From positions 124,001-188,000 of the forward strand of contig CAKVAS010000002.1 in NCBI GenBank assembly GCA_934725015.1: a stretch of DNA of 64,000 nucleotides, read 5' to 3'. This document shows positions 1 to 8,982 of the stretch, in pieces; the first letter of the stretch is position 1; each line of letters opens with the position of its first letter. A program made the position numbers and the translations under genes. This stretch comes from an uncultured Bacteroidales bacterium (GTDB lineage: Bacteria > Bacteroidota > Bacteroidia > Bacteroidales > UBA932). A model generated the notes under the pieces. The model did not search any database and had not been told where the DNA came from. It saw nothing but the letters and a program-made list of their open reading frames with translations.

Positions 1-1
1 G

Positions 2-94
2 TCGGTTGACGGAGTGGAGGTGGCTCCTGAGAGCAACGGTGTTGACAGGATTTTGTCGGCTCTGCTTGACGAAGCCTCCGAAGGTGAAGATTAA
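2..94 (+). CDS. C-terminal tail of an unidentified protein (5' end outside window)
   Basis: An open frame enters from the left edge and ends at TAA 92-94. The 30 visible residues end in an acidic tail (ASEGED), preceded by a probable short helix (VDRILSALLDE). The piece is too short to assign a family. It is called coding because the frame is open, its codon use resembles the neighbouring genes, and a structured intergenic element of the kind that follows other genes here begins 3 bases after the stop. The frame could be chance; it has no start in view. Confidence 0.5.
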   Translation, partial: SVDGVEVAPESNGVDRILSALLDEASEGED

Positions 95-96
95 GG

Positions 97-164
97 CGGA
101 GCGCCTAAAAGGCGGTCTGCGGCGTTGGATGTCCGCCTTGCATCCCATCCTTTTATGCATCCCC
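97..164 (-). repeat. Structured element copy E1 (short form)
   Basis: Read on the minus strand, this copy matches the two ends of the copy at 43276-43394 almost base for base: GGGGATGCATAAAA, then GATGGGATGCAAGGCGGA, and on the far side ATCCAACG, CGCAG and TTTTAGGC. The roughly 50-base inner hairpin domain is missing. The outer stem pairs AAAAGG (107-112) with CCTTTT (149-154). It starts 3 bases after the stop of the preceding open frame, with its right arm towards that stop. It is probably an internal-deletion derivative of the full element. Confidence 0.7.
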
Positions 165-294
165 TTCTTCACGCTGTATTCCTGGATTTTATTTGAATTT
201 GAAACAATAATTTCTTAATTAGCGCAAAATTTGTTAATTTCGCGACGCGAATTGTGACGAAACAATATATAATTATCTAAATATCAAAGTATTT

Positions 295-3015
295 ATGGAA
301 AACAACAAAAAACGTGTCTATCGCTTTGGCGGCAAAACCGCGGAAGGCAATGGAACAATGCGAAACCTTCTCGGCGGAAAGGGTGCCAACCTTGCCGAGA
401 TGTGTCTGTTGAACATTCCTGTTCCGGCAGGTTTCACAATCACGACCGAGTGCTGCGCGGAGTACTACGCCCTCGGAGGCGGCTACCCGGATGCGCTCAA
501 GGCTGAGGTTGCCGACGCGATGAAGGCCACCGAGGAGATTATGGGAATGAAGTTCGGTGACAAGACCAACCCTCTTCTCGTAAGCTGCCGTTCAGGCGCC
601 CGCAGCTCAATGCCGGGCATGATGGACACGATTCTTAACATCGGACTCTGCTCCGAGACGATTCCTGGCATGATTGCGAGGACAAACAACCCTCGTTTCG
701 TATATGACGCATACCGCCGTCTCATCATGATGTACTCCGACGTCGTCATGGAGAAGGCTGAGGGCATCGAGCCTGAGGACGGAAAGGCTATCCGCCAGCA
801 GCTCGACAAGATGATGGAAGACCTCAAGGAGGCGAAGGGCTACAAGTCCGACACGGAGATTACCGCCGAGGAACTCAAGGACCTTTGCGACAAGTTCAAG
901 GTACGCGTGAAGGAAGTTCTCGGAGTTGATTTCCCTGACACGGCCGAGGCCCAGCTCTGGGGCTCGATCGGCGGCGTGTTCAAGTCATGGAACGGAAAGC
1001 GCGCCATCGCCTACAGAAAGATTGAGGGCATTCCTGACGACTGGGGAACTGCAGTCAATGTGCAGTCAATGGTGTTCGGAAATATGGGCAACACCTCGGC
1101 TACCGGTGTTGCGTTCTCACGTAACCCTGCGAACGGCGACAACAAGTTCTACGGCGAGTGGCTCATCAACGCGCAGGGCGAGGACGTCGTTGCGGGAATC
1201 CGCACTCCGAACCCTCTCAACGAGGCCACCAAGACCCCTCACAACGCAAATCTCGAATCTCTCGAAAAGGCTATGCCTGAAGTATATAAGGAGCTTGACG
1301 AAATCCGTCTCCACCTTGAGCAGCACTTCAACGACATGCAGGACATCGAGTTCACCATTCAGGACGGCAAGCTCTGGATGCTCCAGTGCCGTATCGGAAA
1401 GAGGACCGGTCTTGCCGCGCTCAACATGGCTATGGATATGCTCGAAGAGGGCATGATTGACGAAAAGACCGCCGTTATGCGCGTGGCTCCTGCCCAGCTC
1501 GACGAGATTCTTCACCCTATCCTCGACCCGGCTTCCGAGAAGAAGGCAAAGGCAATCGCAAACGGTCTGCCTGCATCTCCGGGCGGAGCGGTCGGTGTGG
1601 CTGTGTTCTCTTCGGAGGCTGCCATGGCTGCCGCAGCGAAGGGAATCAAGGCCATCCTCATCCGTGAGGAGACTTCACCTGAGGATGTCGAGGGTATGCG
1701 TGCCGCTGCCGGTATCCTCACGATGAAGGGCGGTATGACCTCACACGCCGCGCTCGTCGCACGCGGATGGGGCAAATGCTGCATCGTGGGCTGCGAGGCC
1801 ATGACCATTGACCTTGCCGCAAAGACCGCAAGCTTCAAGAGCGGCGCAGTCATCAAGGAAGGTGACGCTGTCAGCCTCAACGGAGCGAAGGGTCTTGTCT
1901 ATGCGCAGAAGATTGACACCATGGACGCTTCCGAGAACCCGAGGTTTGTGAAGTTCATGGAAATCGTCGATAAATACAGGACACTCGGCGTGCGTACAAA
2001 CGCCGACACACCGGAGGATGCCGCACGCGCCCTTTCATTCGGCGCCGAGGGCATCGGTCTGTTCCGTATCGAGCACATGTTCTACGGAAAGAACTCCGAG
2101 ACACCTCTTGCAAAGCTTCGCAAGATGATTCTTTCAAAGACTGATGACGAGCGCCGCGCTGCCCTCGCCGAGCTTGAGCCTTACATCAAGGCCGCCGTGA
2201 AGGGCACAATGAAGGTAATGGACGGCAAGCCTGTCACCTTCCGTCTCCTCGACCCGCCTCTCCACGAGTTCGTTCCGCAGGGACACGAGAAGAGGGAGGA
2301 GCTTGCAGAGGAGCTTGGAATCAACGAGCAGGAAATCGAGAAGAGGGGCGAGTCCCTCCACGAGGTAAACCCTATGATGGGTCACAGGGGAGTGCGTCTG
2401 CACATCACCTACCCTATGATTTCGGAGACGCAGTTCCGTGCAATTTTCACGGCTGCCGCAGAACTCCTCAAGGAAGGCTATCATCCTAAGCCTGAGATCA
2501 TGATTCCGGTCACCATTTCAGAGCGCGAGCTCAAGTTCCAGAAGGCAATATGCGCCAAGATTAAGCTTGAGGTTGAAGGCGAGACCCATCAGACAATCGA
2601 CTACAAGTTCGGTTCAATGATTGAGATTCCTCGCGCGGCCCTCACCGCAGACAGGATGGCCCGCACCGCAGAGTTCTTCTCATTCGGTACCAACGACCTC
2701 ACCCAGATGACCTTCGGGTTCTCACGTGACGACGTCGGAACCTTCATGGGCGACTACCTCGGCAACAAGATTCTTGACGCCGATCCGTTCAAGACCCTCG
2801 ACACCAAGGCTGTCGGCAAGCTCATCGACTACGCCGTCAAGGAAGGCCGCGAGACCCGTCCTGACCTCAAGTGCGGCATCTGCGGCGAGCACGGCGGTGA
2901 CCCTGCATCAGTCGAGTTCTGCTACAAGATTGGTCTGAACTATGTTTCCTGCTCACCGTTCCGCGTGCCTATCGCACGCCTGGCCGCAGCGCAGGCTGCA
3001 ATAAAGGGCGTCTAG
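295..3015 (+). CDS. ppdK: Pyruvate, phosphate dikinase
   Basis: Interconverts pyruvate, ATP and phosphate with PEP, AMP and pyrophosphate in the cytoplasm; in anaerobes it serves glycolysis or gluconeogenesis. The 906-residue length is normal. The N-terminal nucleotide-binding domain begins with the GGKGANLAEM region. The central swivelling domain carries the phosphohistidine in GGMTSHAALVARGWG (His about 484). The C-terminal PEP-binding barrel ends with CGICGEHGGDP (about 860-870). The ATG at 295 precedes the conserved RVYRFGGK start. It stands alone and is followed by a strong terminator. Codon use is biased as in a highly expressed gene. Confidence 0.97.
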   Translation: MENNKKRVYRFGGKTAEGNGTMRNLLGGKGANLAEMCLLNIPVPAGFTITTECCAEYYALGGGYPDALKAEVADAMKATEEIMGMKFGDKTNPLLVSCRSGARSSMPGMMDTILNIGLCSETIPGMIARTNNPRFVYDAYRRLIMMYSDVVMEKAEGIEPEDGKAIRQQLDKMMEDLKEAKGYKSDTEITAEELKDLCDKFKVRVKEVLGVDFPDTAEAQLWGSIGGVFKSWNGKRAIAYRKIEGIPDDWGTAVNVQSMVFGNMGNTSATGVAFSRNPANGDNKFYGEWLINAQGEDVVAGIRTPNPLNEATKTPHNANLESLEKAMPEVYKELDEIRLHLEQHFNDMQDIEFTIQDGKLWMLQCRIGKRTGLAALNMAMDMLEEGMIDEKTAVMRVAPAQLDEILHPILDPASEKKAKAIANGLPASPGGAVGVAVFSSEAAMAAAAKGIKAILIREETSPEDVEGMRAAAGILTMKGGMTSHAALVARGWGKCCIVGCEAMTIDLAAKTASFKSGAVIKEGDAVSLNGAKGLVYAQKIDTMDASENPRFVKFMEIVDKYRTLGVRTNADTPEDAARALSFGAEGIGLFRIEHMFYGKNSETPLAKLRKMILSKTDDERRAALAELEPYIKAAVKGTMKVMDGKPVTFRLLDPPLHEFVPQGHEKREELAEELGINEQEIEKRGESLHEVNPMMGHRGVRLHITYPMISETQFRAIFTAAAELLKEGYHPKPEIMIPVTISERELKFQKAICAKIKLEVEGETHQTIDYKFGSMIEIPRAALTADRMARTAEFFSFGTNDLTQMTFGFSRDDVGTFMGDYLGNKILDADPFKTLDTKAVGKLIDYAVKEGRETRPDLKCGICGEHGGDPASVEFCYKIGLNYVSCSPFRVPIARLAAAQAAIKGV

Positions 3016-3043
3016 CATCCCTTTTCTCTAAGGTGCTTCTATG

Positions 3044-3084
3044 AGAGAATGGCTAAGATTTTTCTTGGCCGTTCTCTTTTTTTT
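3044..3084 (+). terminator. Rho-independent terminator of ppdK
   Basis: AGAGAATGGC (3044-3053) pairs with GCCGTTCTCT (3068-3077) over 10 positions with one G-T pair. A run of eight T follows. It lies 29 bases after the ppdK stop. Confidence 0.9.
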
Positions 3085-3216
3085 GTTTGATAGCGCTTGC
3101 CTGTCAGTTGGCTGGGGCTTGCTTTTCCGACTTAATCGAATTGTAACCTGTCTTAACATTATCGCAACCGATGCGTAAAAAAGATGTCATTATCCCGGGC
3201 TAACTTTGCCGGCGAT

Positions 3217-6018
3217 ATGAAAAGAAAGACAGTTGTTACATTGATTGCGGCGGCAGCGATGATCGTCGCGACGGCGCGGGGAGCGCAGGCGGAACCTTCG
3301 GAAAAGGTTGGAAAAGAGAATGTTGCATCGGTGCGCGGTGACCGGCGGATGGTCAGGTTTGCGGTCGCTGATGCGGAAAGCGGGGAGACGCTCATCGGGG
3401 CGGCGATACTCCTGGGCGGCAGCGGCGTCGGAGCGATGACCGACGTCGAGGGGTTCGTGGAGATGGAAATGAAGGACGGGGAATATTCGATTGAGGTCTC
3501 GTACATCGGGTATTCTCCGCTTTCTTTCAATATAAGGGTATATGACGGAAAAATATCCCTTCTCTCGGAAACGGAAGGGACGAAGGTCGCAGGCGACGGA
3601 AGTCTTCACATCTGCCTCGTTCCCGACAACACGCTGCTCGACAACGCCACGGTCACGGCGCGGAAGAACTTCGAGACCATCTCGGCACTGCAGAACGAGC
3701 GGCGGATGTCGTCCCACGCCATAGAGAACATAGGTTCGCGGGAAATGGGGCTGAAGGGTCTCTCGGACGCGCAGGAGAGCGTGGCGAAGATTTCCGGAAT
3801 ATCCATCGCCGACGCCGGGCAGATGATAGTCCGGGGACTCGGCGACCGCTACAGCACCACGACCCTGAACGGTCTTCCGATTGCCTCGCCGAACCCCGAC
3901 AACAAGCTGATACCTCTCGACATATTCCCGGCATCCACAATCCGGAGCATCACTGTCAGCAAAGTCTATGAGGCAGGGGCATACGCGGACTATTCGGGTG
4001 CCCATGTGGACATAAGCACAAGCAAGGGACGCGGCGGGGACTTCCTTTCGGTGTCGCTTTCCACGGGAGGATATTTCGGGACGATGTTCGGGGACTTCCG
4101 GCAGATGGACAGAAAATCCCTGTTCGTGACCCCGAGGCTCGGGAAGGAGGCCGGGAAGTCGTCGTATTCCGAGTTCAGGGAATATTCAAAGCATAACTCC
4201 CTGTTTGACACAGGGTTTCAGGTTAAGAATTCACGCGCACTTCCGGACATTAACGGCGGCATCGGATTCGGGAAACGCTGGAATTTCGGTGAACGGGAAC
4301 TGAGCCTGCTTGCAAGCGCCAGCGTCCGTTCCGGGAACGAGACGGTCAGAAATGCCTATTACAGGACATACGAGGCAAGTTCCGAGGGATTGCTCTGCAC
4401 CGAAAGCAGCTATGACGGCTACACCTCAAAGCTTGACATCGCCGCTCTGCTCGACCTTGAGTATGGCTTCTCTCCGAGGAACTCCCTCGGACTGACCTTT
4501 TTCTTCGCGAGGAACGCGCTTTCCGACTATCAGAGGCGCAGCGTGTTCGACCATCTCGAAACCTACGACCTGCTCGGAAGCAACTCCGTGTCGCATTTCT
4601 ATCAGATGCAGGACATCCAGCTCACCGGGAAGCACGGACTCGACGCCGACGGCAAGTGGAACCTCGACTGGGGCGCGTCTTTCTGCGCGACTTCGAGCGA
4701 CGAGCCGGACAGGAGGCAGGCCATGTTCAGCAGAAGGGCTGACGGCAGCCTCGGTTTCTTCAACCTCAACCAGCAGGAGACCCAGAGATATTTCGGAAAA
4801 CTCACGGAATATGAGGTGGTTGCGGATATTCGTGTCTCCCGTGTGTTCGACGAGTGGAACCGGATTGGCTTCGGACTCGGAGCCAAGGACAAGCTGCGAG
4901 ACTTCAGCACCACGAGGTTCTACTACAGCATGAGGAAGATAACCGACGGAATTGACGACATCGGGAACATGGACCCGTACATCAATGACGACAACATAAA
5001 GTCCGGGCTCATCGGGCTCGACCGCAAGCAGCACGGGCGCGACAGCTACGGCGCCGGCAGCCTCATCGGAGCGGCGTTCGTCGATTCGGACCTGCGCTTC
5101 GGGGAGAGGTGGTTCATGAATGTCGGACTGAGGATGGAGGCGTCGCGGCAGAGCGTCGATTACAACGACGACGTGGAGGACAGGCACAGGAATTTAGACG
5201 CGCTCGACTTCTTCCCGGCCCTGAACCTGAAATTCGCCACCGGAGAGAGCTCGGCGCTGAGGCTGGCGCTGTCGAGGACAATCACGCGCCCCTCGTTCGT
5301 GGAGATGGCCCCGTTCCTCTATCAGGAAAGCTTCGGAGGCACCCAGCTCCGAGGAAACGAGAACCTCGGGAACGGCTACAATTGGAACGCTGACCTGCGC
5401 TTCGAACTTTTCGGGCATCGTGCGAATGATATGTTCGCCGTCACGGGCTACTTCAAGTACCTCGACCGCCCGATTGAGCGCACCCAGCGCCTCTCCGGCG
5501 GCGCGGTCGAGCAGACGTTCCAGAACGCTGACAAGGGGCTTGCCGCCGGGGTGGAGGCAGAGTTCCGCAAGGAGATAGTCAAGTATCTCACGGTCAGCGG
5601 AAACGCTTCCTACATATTCACCAACGTCAAGCTTCCGGAAAGCGGAGCCTACACCAACAGCGAGCGTTCCCTCCAGGGCGCATCACCCTATCTCGTCAAT
5701 GCGGACATCAGCTACGCACCCGAATTCGAAGGCGGCTCGTCGCTCGCCCTCACCCTTCTCTACAGCGTGCAGGGACCGAGAATCCATGCGGTCGGCATAC
5801 TCGGGCTCGGCGACGAGAGGCAGATGCCTTTCCACAGCCTCGACTTTTCCGGCTCATACAGGTTCAACAGGCATTGGGGCATAAGCCTGAATCTCAGGAA
5901 CATCCTGAACTCGTCGGTGCGCTTCACCCAGGAGATTCCCCAGGCCGGGAGGACCGTCGATGTCGAGGGCTGGAAAGTCGGGACGGGCATAAGTCTGGGC
6001 GTGTCATGCAATTTCTGA
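3217..6018 (+). CDS. TonB-dependent outer-membrane receptor with N-terminal carboxypeptidase-regulatory-like domain
   Basis: Imports an unknown substrate across the outer membrane using TonB energy. The ATG at 3217 is preferred to that at 3184 because it starts directly with a signal peptide (MKRKTVVTLIAAAAMIVAT, cleavage near AQA). A beta-sandwich domain follows (ESGETLIGAAILLGGSG ... IEVSYIGYSPL, about 45-110), then a TonB-box-like segment (LLDNATVTARKN) and a plug with the hallmark VRGLGDRYSTTTLNGLPIAS. The remainder is a 22-strand-type barrel ending in an aromatic residue (GVSCNF). It is not a SusC and has no SusD partner. The next gene, 53 bases on, encodes a lipoprotein that is probably its partner. 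Substrate unknown. Confidence 0.9.
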   Translation: MKRKTVVTLIAAAAMIVATARGAQAEPSEKVGKENVASVRGDRRMVRFAVADAESGETLIGAAILLGGSGVGAMTDVEGFVEMEMKDGEYSIEVSYIGYSPLSFNIRVYDGKISLLSETEGTKVAGDGSLHICLVPDNTLLDNATVTARKNFETISALQNERRMSSHAIENIGSREMGLKGLSDAQESVAKISGISIADAGQMIVRGLGDRYSTTTLNGLPIASPNPDNKLIPLDIFPASTIRSITVSKVYEAGAYADYSGAHVDISTSKGRGGDFLSVSLSTGGYFGTMFGDFRQMDRKSLFVTPRLGKEAGKSSYSEFREYSKHNSLFDTGFQVKNSRALPDINGGIGFGKRWNFGERELSLLASASVRSGNETVRNAYYRTYEASSEGLLCTESSYDGYTSKLDIAALLDLEYGFSPRNSLGLTFFFARNALSDYQRRSVFDHLETYDLLGSNSVSHFYQMQDIQLTGKHGLDADGKWNLDWGASFCATSSDEPDRRQAMFSRRADGSLGFFNLNQQETQRYFGKLTEYEVVADIRVSRVFDEWNRIGFGLGAKDKLRDFSTTRFYYSMRKITDGIDDIGNMDPYINDDNIKSGLIGLDRKQHGRDSYGAGSLIGAAFVDSDLRFGERWFMNVGLRMEASRQSVDYNDDVEDRHRNLDALDFFPALNLKFATGESSALRLALSRTITRPSFVEMAPFLYQESFGGTQLRGNENLGNGYNWNADLRFELFGHRANDMFAVTGYFKYLDRPIERTQRLSGGAVEQTFQNADKGLAAGVEAEFRKEIVKYLTVSGNASYIFTNVKLPESGAYTNSERSLQGASPYLVNADISYAPEFEGGSSLALTLLYSVQGPRIHAVGILGLGDERQMPFHSLDFSGSYRFNRHWGISLNLRNILNSSVRFTQEIPQAGRTVDVEGWKVGTGISLGVSCNF

Positions 6019-6071
6019 TTTAGTTCTGACTGTTTTATAAAAATATAAACCATTTATTAACAATTAGTTTT

Positions 6072-7238
6072 ATGCAGTGTTTTAATTTCAGAGCGGTTGC
6101 GGCGGCCTTCATCGGCATCGCTTCGCTCGCTGCCTGCCAGAAGGAGCAGGGCGGCAAGACAGAGAATCCGGATGCCCTGGAAATCGGTGGCAAGACCATC
6201 ACCTCGGACATGAAGCTTGAGGCCGGCAAGACCTACAGCCTCGTCGGAAGCCTTCAGGTCAAGGCTCCCGCTACGCTCACCATCGAGAAGGGCGTGAAGG
6301 TCATCGCGCGCGACAACGGTGAAATCAACTACATCCTCATCGAGCAGGGCGCGAAGATCAACGCCGTCGGAACAAAGGACGAGCCAATCGTGCTCACTGC
6401 CGAGCGTGAGGAAACCGGGGCTTGGGGCGGAGTGCACATCTGCGGACGCGCACACACCAACGCCGGCACGGACAACACATCGGAAATCGGCAACGCTTCC
6501 TACGGCGGCAATGTCGAGGACGACAACTCCGGAGTGATGAAGTATGTCAGAATCGAATATTCCGGCTATGCCCTTGACTCGGAGCACGAAGCCAATGGCC
6601 TGACCCTCTACGGCGTGGGCAGCGGCACGTCAATTTCATACGTGCAGTGCTATATGGGAGCGGACGACGGCATCGAGTTCTTCGGCGGCAGCGTGAATGT
6701 CGATCATTGCGTGATTGTCGATTGCACGGACGACTGCTTTGACTGGACGGAAGGCTGGAACGGCAGGGGAGAGTGGCTCGTGGCCTATCAGACTGACCCG
6801 TCATGCGACTGCCTATTCGAGTGTGACAACAACGGCAAGGCGATAGAGGCTACCCCTGTGGCAAACCCGACGCTCGACCACGTGACCCTCATCGGCAACA
6901 ACAGCGGCGAGAACAAGAGGGGCATACGCCTGCGAGCCGGCACATTCGCCAGCTTCTCCAACACTCTTGTCTGCGGCAAGGAAAATCCGATAACCTTCGA
7001 GACTGACCCGACGCTCAAGTCATTCATTGACGGCATCTCAAAGTTCAGCAATGTGATTATCTCCGGCAAGCTCAAGGGAGACTCCAATTCATCCCTCTCC
7101 TACACTGACGAGATGTTCACTGCGGCAGGGAACAGGATTGACGCGGAGCTCAGCTTCACCTCCCGCTATGTCGGCACCGTTGACGGCGCAGGTGCCGTAC
7201 CGGCAGACAATGACTGGACCGCAGGCTGGACAAGGTAG
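6072..7238 (+). CDS. Predicted right-handed beta-helix lipoprotein, partner of the upstream TonB receptor
   Basis: The 388-residue protein starts with a lipoprotein signal (AAFIGIASLAAC, lipid on Cys about 22, then QKEQGGK). The body shows the spaced I/V-rich turns of a parallel beta-helix: LTIEKGVKVIARDNGEINYILIEQ, then PIVLTAE, GVHICGRA, YVQCYMGADDGIEFFGG and DCFDWTEGW. Asp-rich turns (GADDGIEF, DCTDDCFDW) could bind metal. It follows the TonB receptor on the same strand with a 53-base gap and ends at a terminator, so the two are probably cotranscribed. It may be a surface substrate-capture protein. I recognise no catalytic motif. Confidence 0.75.
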   Translation: MQCFNFRAVAAAFIGIASLAACQKEQGGKTENPDALEIGGKTITSDMKLEAGKTYSLVGSLQVKAPATLTIEKGVKVIARDNGEINYILIEQGAKINAVGTKDEPIVLTAEREETGAWGGVHICGRAHTNAGTDNTSEIGNASYGGNVEDDNSGVMKYVRIEYSGYALDSEHEANGLTLYGVGSGTSISYVQCYMGADDGIEFFGGSVNVDHCVIVDCTDDCFDWTEGWNGRGEWLVAYQTDPSCDCLFECDNNGKAIEATPVANPTLDHVTLIGNNSGENKRGIRLRAGTFASFSNTLVCGKENPITFETDPTLKSFIDGISKFSNVIISGKLKGDSNSSLSYTDEMFTAAGNRIDAELSFTSRYVGTVDGAGAVPADNDWTAGWTR

Positions 7239-7277
7239 CGCCCGCCGCCCACCCTCGTTGGGAGGACTATTCTCATG

Positions 7278-7311
7278 CAGACAGGTCACAAATCTGGCCT
7301 GTCTGTTTTTT
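7278..7311 (+). terminator. Rho-independent terminator after the receptor/lipoprotein pair
   Basis: CAGACAGG (7278-7285) pairs with CCTGTCTG (7298-7305), followed by six T. It is 40 bases after the lipoprotein stop. Confidence 0.88.
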
Positions 7312-7364
7312 GTGAAATAAAGGAAAATCTGAAGCGGTTTATTTTTTCATTGTTACATAGTTTG

Positions 7365-7372
7365 TAAATTTG
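7365..7372 (+). promoter_or_regulatory. Likely -7 box of the sdaA promoter
   Basis: TAAATTTG matches the Bacteroidetes -7 consensus TAnnTTTG and lies 52 bases upstream of the sdaA start. The upstream side is T-rich (TTATTTTTTC) without an exact TTTG at the usual spacing, so support rests on the -7 box. Confidence 0.5.
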
Positions 7373-7423
7373 CGGGGAATTGGAAATGACAGCCCCGACA
7401 GGGGATTTTTTTAATGAACGGAA

Positions 7424-8623
7424 ATGAAATCAATCAGGGAAATATACAGGATAGGGAAGGGACCGTCCAGCAGCCACACTATGGGGCCGCATCAGGCATC
7501 GAAGGTTTATCTGTCGCACCACGGGGACGCTCACCGCTTCCATGTACGTCTCTACGGCTCTCTGGCGGCGACGGGGAAGGGGCATCTGACCGATGTCGCC
7601 ATAAATGAGGTGCTTTCGCAGGCCGGCCCGGTGGAGATTGAGTGGCTTCCCAAGGTGTTTCTGGACGAGCATCCGAACGCCATGACGATTGCAGCCGTGG
7701 ATGACGACGGGCAGCTGCGCGACGAATGGACATTCTACAGCGTCGGCGGCGGGGCCATACGCTGCGACCAGCTGCCGGGCGTCGAATCCGAGGACATCTA
7801 TCCGCTGAACACGATGACTGAGCTTCTCTGCTGGTGCAACCGCAACGGGAAGGCCTATTGGGAATATGTCGAGGAAATTGAGGACGGGGACATCAACGAC
7901 TATCTGCTTGAGGTCTGGAAGGTGATGCAGGAGGCCATCGAGCGCGGGCTTGACCGCGAGGGCGTGCTCCCCGGGCCGCTGCACCTGCGCCGCAAGGCCG
8001 CCTCGTACTTCATCCGGGCCGAGGGCTATAAGGATGTGCTGCGCACCCGAGGGCTCATTTTCGCCTATGCGCTTGCCGTGAGCGAGGAGAACGCCTCCGG
8101 AGGCACCATAGTGACCGCCCCGACCTGCGGCTCCTGCGGCGTGCTCCCGAGCGTGCTCTACCATCTGAAGAAGGTCTATGACTTCAGCGATCGCCGCATA
8201 GTCCGCTCTCTCGCCACCGCCGCCCTCGTCGGCAACGTGGTGAAGACCAACGCCTCCATATCCGGTGCCGAGGTTGGATGTCAGGGAGAGGTCGGCGTCG
8301 CCTGCGCGATGACTGCCGCCGCCGCGAACCAGCTCATGGGCGGCACTCCTGCCCAGATTGAATATGCCGCCGAGATGGGCCTTGAGCACCACCTCGGCAT
8401 GACCTGCGACCCTGTCTGCGGGCTTGTCCAGATTCCGTGCATAGAGCGCAATGCCTACGCTGCGGCGAGGGCTCTGGACGCGAACATTTATGCGTCTTAT
8501 ACGGACGGACTGCATCGCGTGTCGTTCGACCAGGTCGTGCGCGTGATGAAGCAGACGGGGAAGGATTTGCCTTCGCTCTATAAGGAAACGGGCGAAGGCG
8601 GCCTCGCGGCGGAGGTGGAATAA
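7424..8623 (+). CDS. sdaA: L-serine ammonia-lyase, single-chain iron-sulfur type
   Basis: Deaminates L-serine to pyruvate and ammonia using a 4Fe-4S cluster. The 399-residue chain is shorter than the roughly 455 residues of the E. coli enzyme but holds both parts: the N-terminal beta domain (SIREIYRIGKGPSSSHTMGP) and the alpha domain. Cluster ligands predicted from known spacing are Cys286 (GAEVGCQGE), Cys328 and Cys339 (CDPVCGLVQIPC). The APTCGSCGVLPS motif is present at 233-244. The ATG at 7424 is chosen because the conserved N-terminus begins there. The last codons (AEVE, stop) lie inside the long stem of structured element E2. Confidence 0.95.
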   Translation: MKSIREIYRIGKGPSSSHTMGPHQASKVYLSHHGDAHRFHVRLYGSLAATGKGHLTDVAINEVLSQAGPVEIEWLPKVFLDEHPNAMTIAAVDDDGQLRDEWTFYSVGGGAIRCDQLPGVESEDIYPLNTMTELLCWCNRNGKAYWEYVEEIEDGDINDYLLEVWKVMQEAIERGLDREGVLPGPLHLRRKAASYFIRAEGYKDVLRTRGLIFAYALAVSEENASGGTIVTAPTCGSCGVLPSVLYHLKKVYDFSDRRIVRSLATAALVGNVVKTNASISGAEVGCQGEVGVACAMTAAAANQLMGGTPAQIEYAAEMGLEHHLGMTCDPVCGLVQIPCIERNAYAAARALDANIYASYTDGLHRVSFDQVVRVMKQTGKDLPSLYKETGEGGLAAEVE

Positions 8624-8737
8624 GCGGTAATCTGCTTCGTTGCATGTGAAATTTAAATCCTCACAGCCGCCAAGGCTGCTGCGGTTTAAATTCCCCAGTG
8701 CGCCTTGCATCTCACCCCCCCCTTATTCCACCTCCGC
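8609..8737 (-). repeat. Structured element copy E2, outer stem built on the sdaA tail
   Basis: On the minus strand it shows the family cores ATGCAAGGC, CCGCAGCAGCC, GGCTGTGAGGA and AACGAAGCAG. The outer stem is a perfect 16-base inverted repeat: GCGGAGGTGGAATAAG (8609-8624, containing the sdaA stop) against CTTATTCCACCTCCGC (8722-8737), then CATTGC and a T run in the + direction. The inner stem pairs AATTTAAA with TTTAAATT, unlike the GATGAAA/TTTCATC of other copies, so pairing is kept while sequence changes. It may also terminate sdaA transcription. The rest of the gap before 8983 (8738-8890) holds nothing recognisable. Confidence 0.8.
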
Positions 8738-8892
8738 ATTGCTTTTTTTCAGCGATGGTTGAAGTTGCCTTTTAAGGTTTGCTGAGAGTTACAGAGTTAT
8801 CAAGGTGTTGCGTGGGGAATTCGGTGGTGGGGGAGGGGATTTTGTTTGTCAAGTTTTTGATATACTTGTTTTTATATTCTCCAAATAATTCA

Positions 8893-8900
8893 TATCTTTG
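8893..8900 (+). promoter_or_regulatory. Likely -7 promoter box for the small gene at 8983
   Basis: TATCTTTG fits TAnnTTTG exactly. A CTTG lies 24 bases upstream, longer than the usual 19-21. The predicted leader is about 75 bases. Confidence 0.5.
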
Positions 8901-8982
8901 CAGAGATTTAAACATTTTGTATCTGGAAAATTGACAATTATTCGTAGATTCGTGAAATAGAAAAACTATAACAGCGATAATT

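Noticed and set aside
3201..3208. TAACTTTG just 8 bases before the receptor ATG at 3217, suggesting a leaderless mRNA
   Set aside because: There is no TTTG at the -33 position and the motif lies where coding from the upstream ATG would run; a chance match is likely.
7391..7413. Short GCCCC-GACA-GGGG hairpin plus seven T in the sdaA leader, read as an attenuator
   Set aside because: The stem is only four pairs, too weak for a terminator, and no alternative pairing or leader peptide was seen.
7430..8710. 426-codon open frame opposite sdaA
   Set aside because: Antisense to an intact sdaA with all cluster Cys residues; a by-product of GC-rich codon use.
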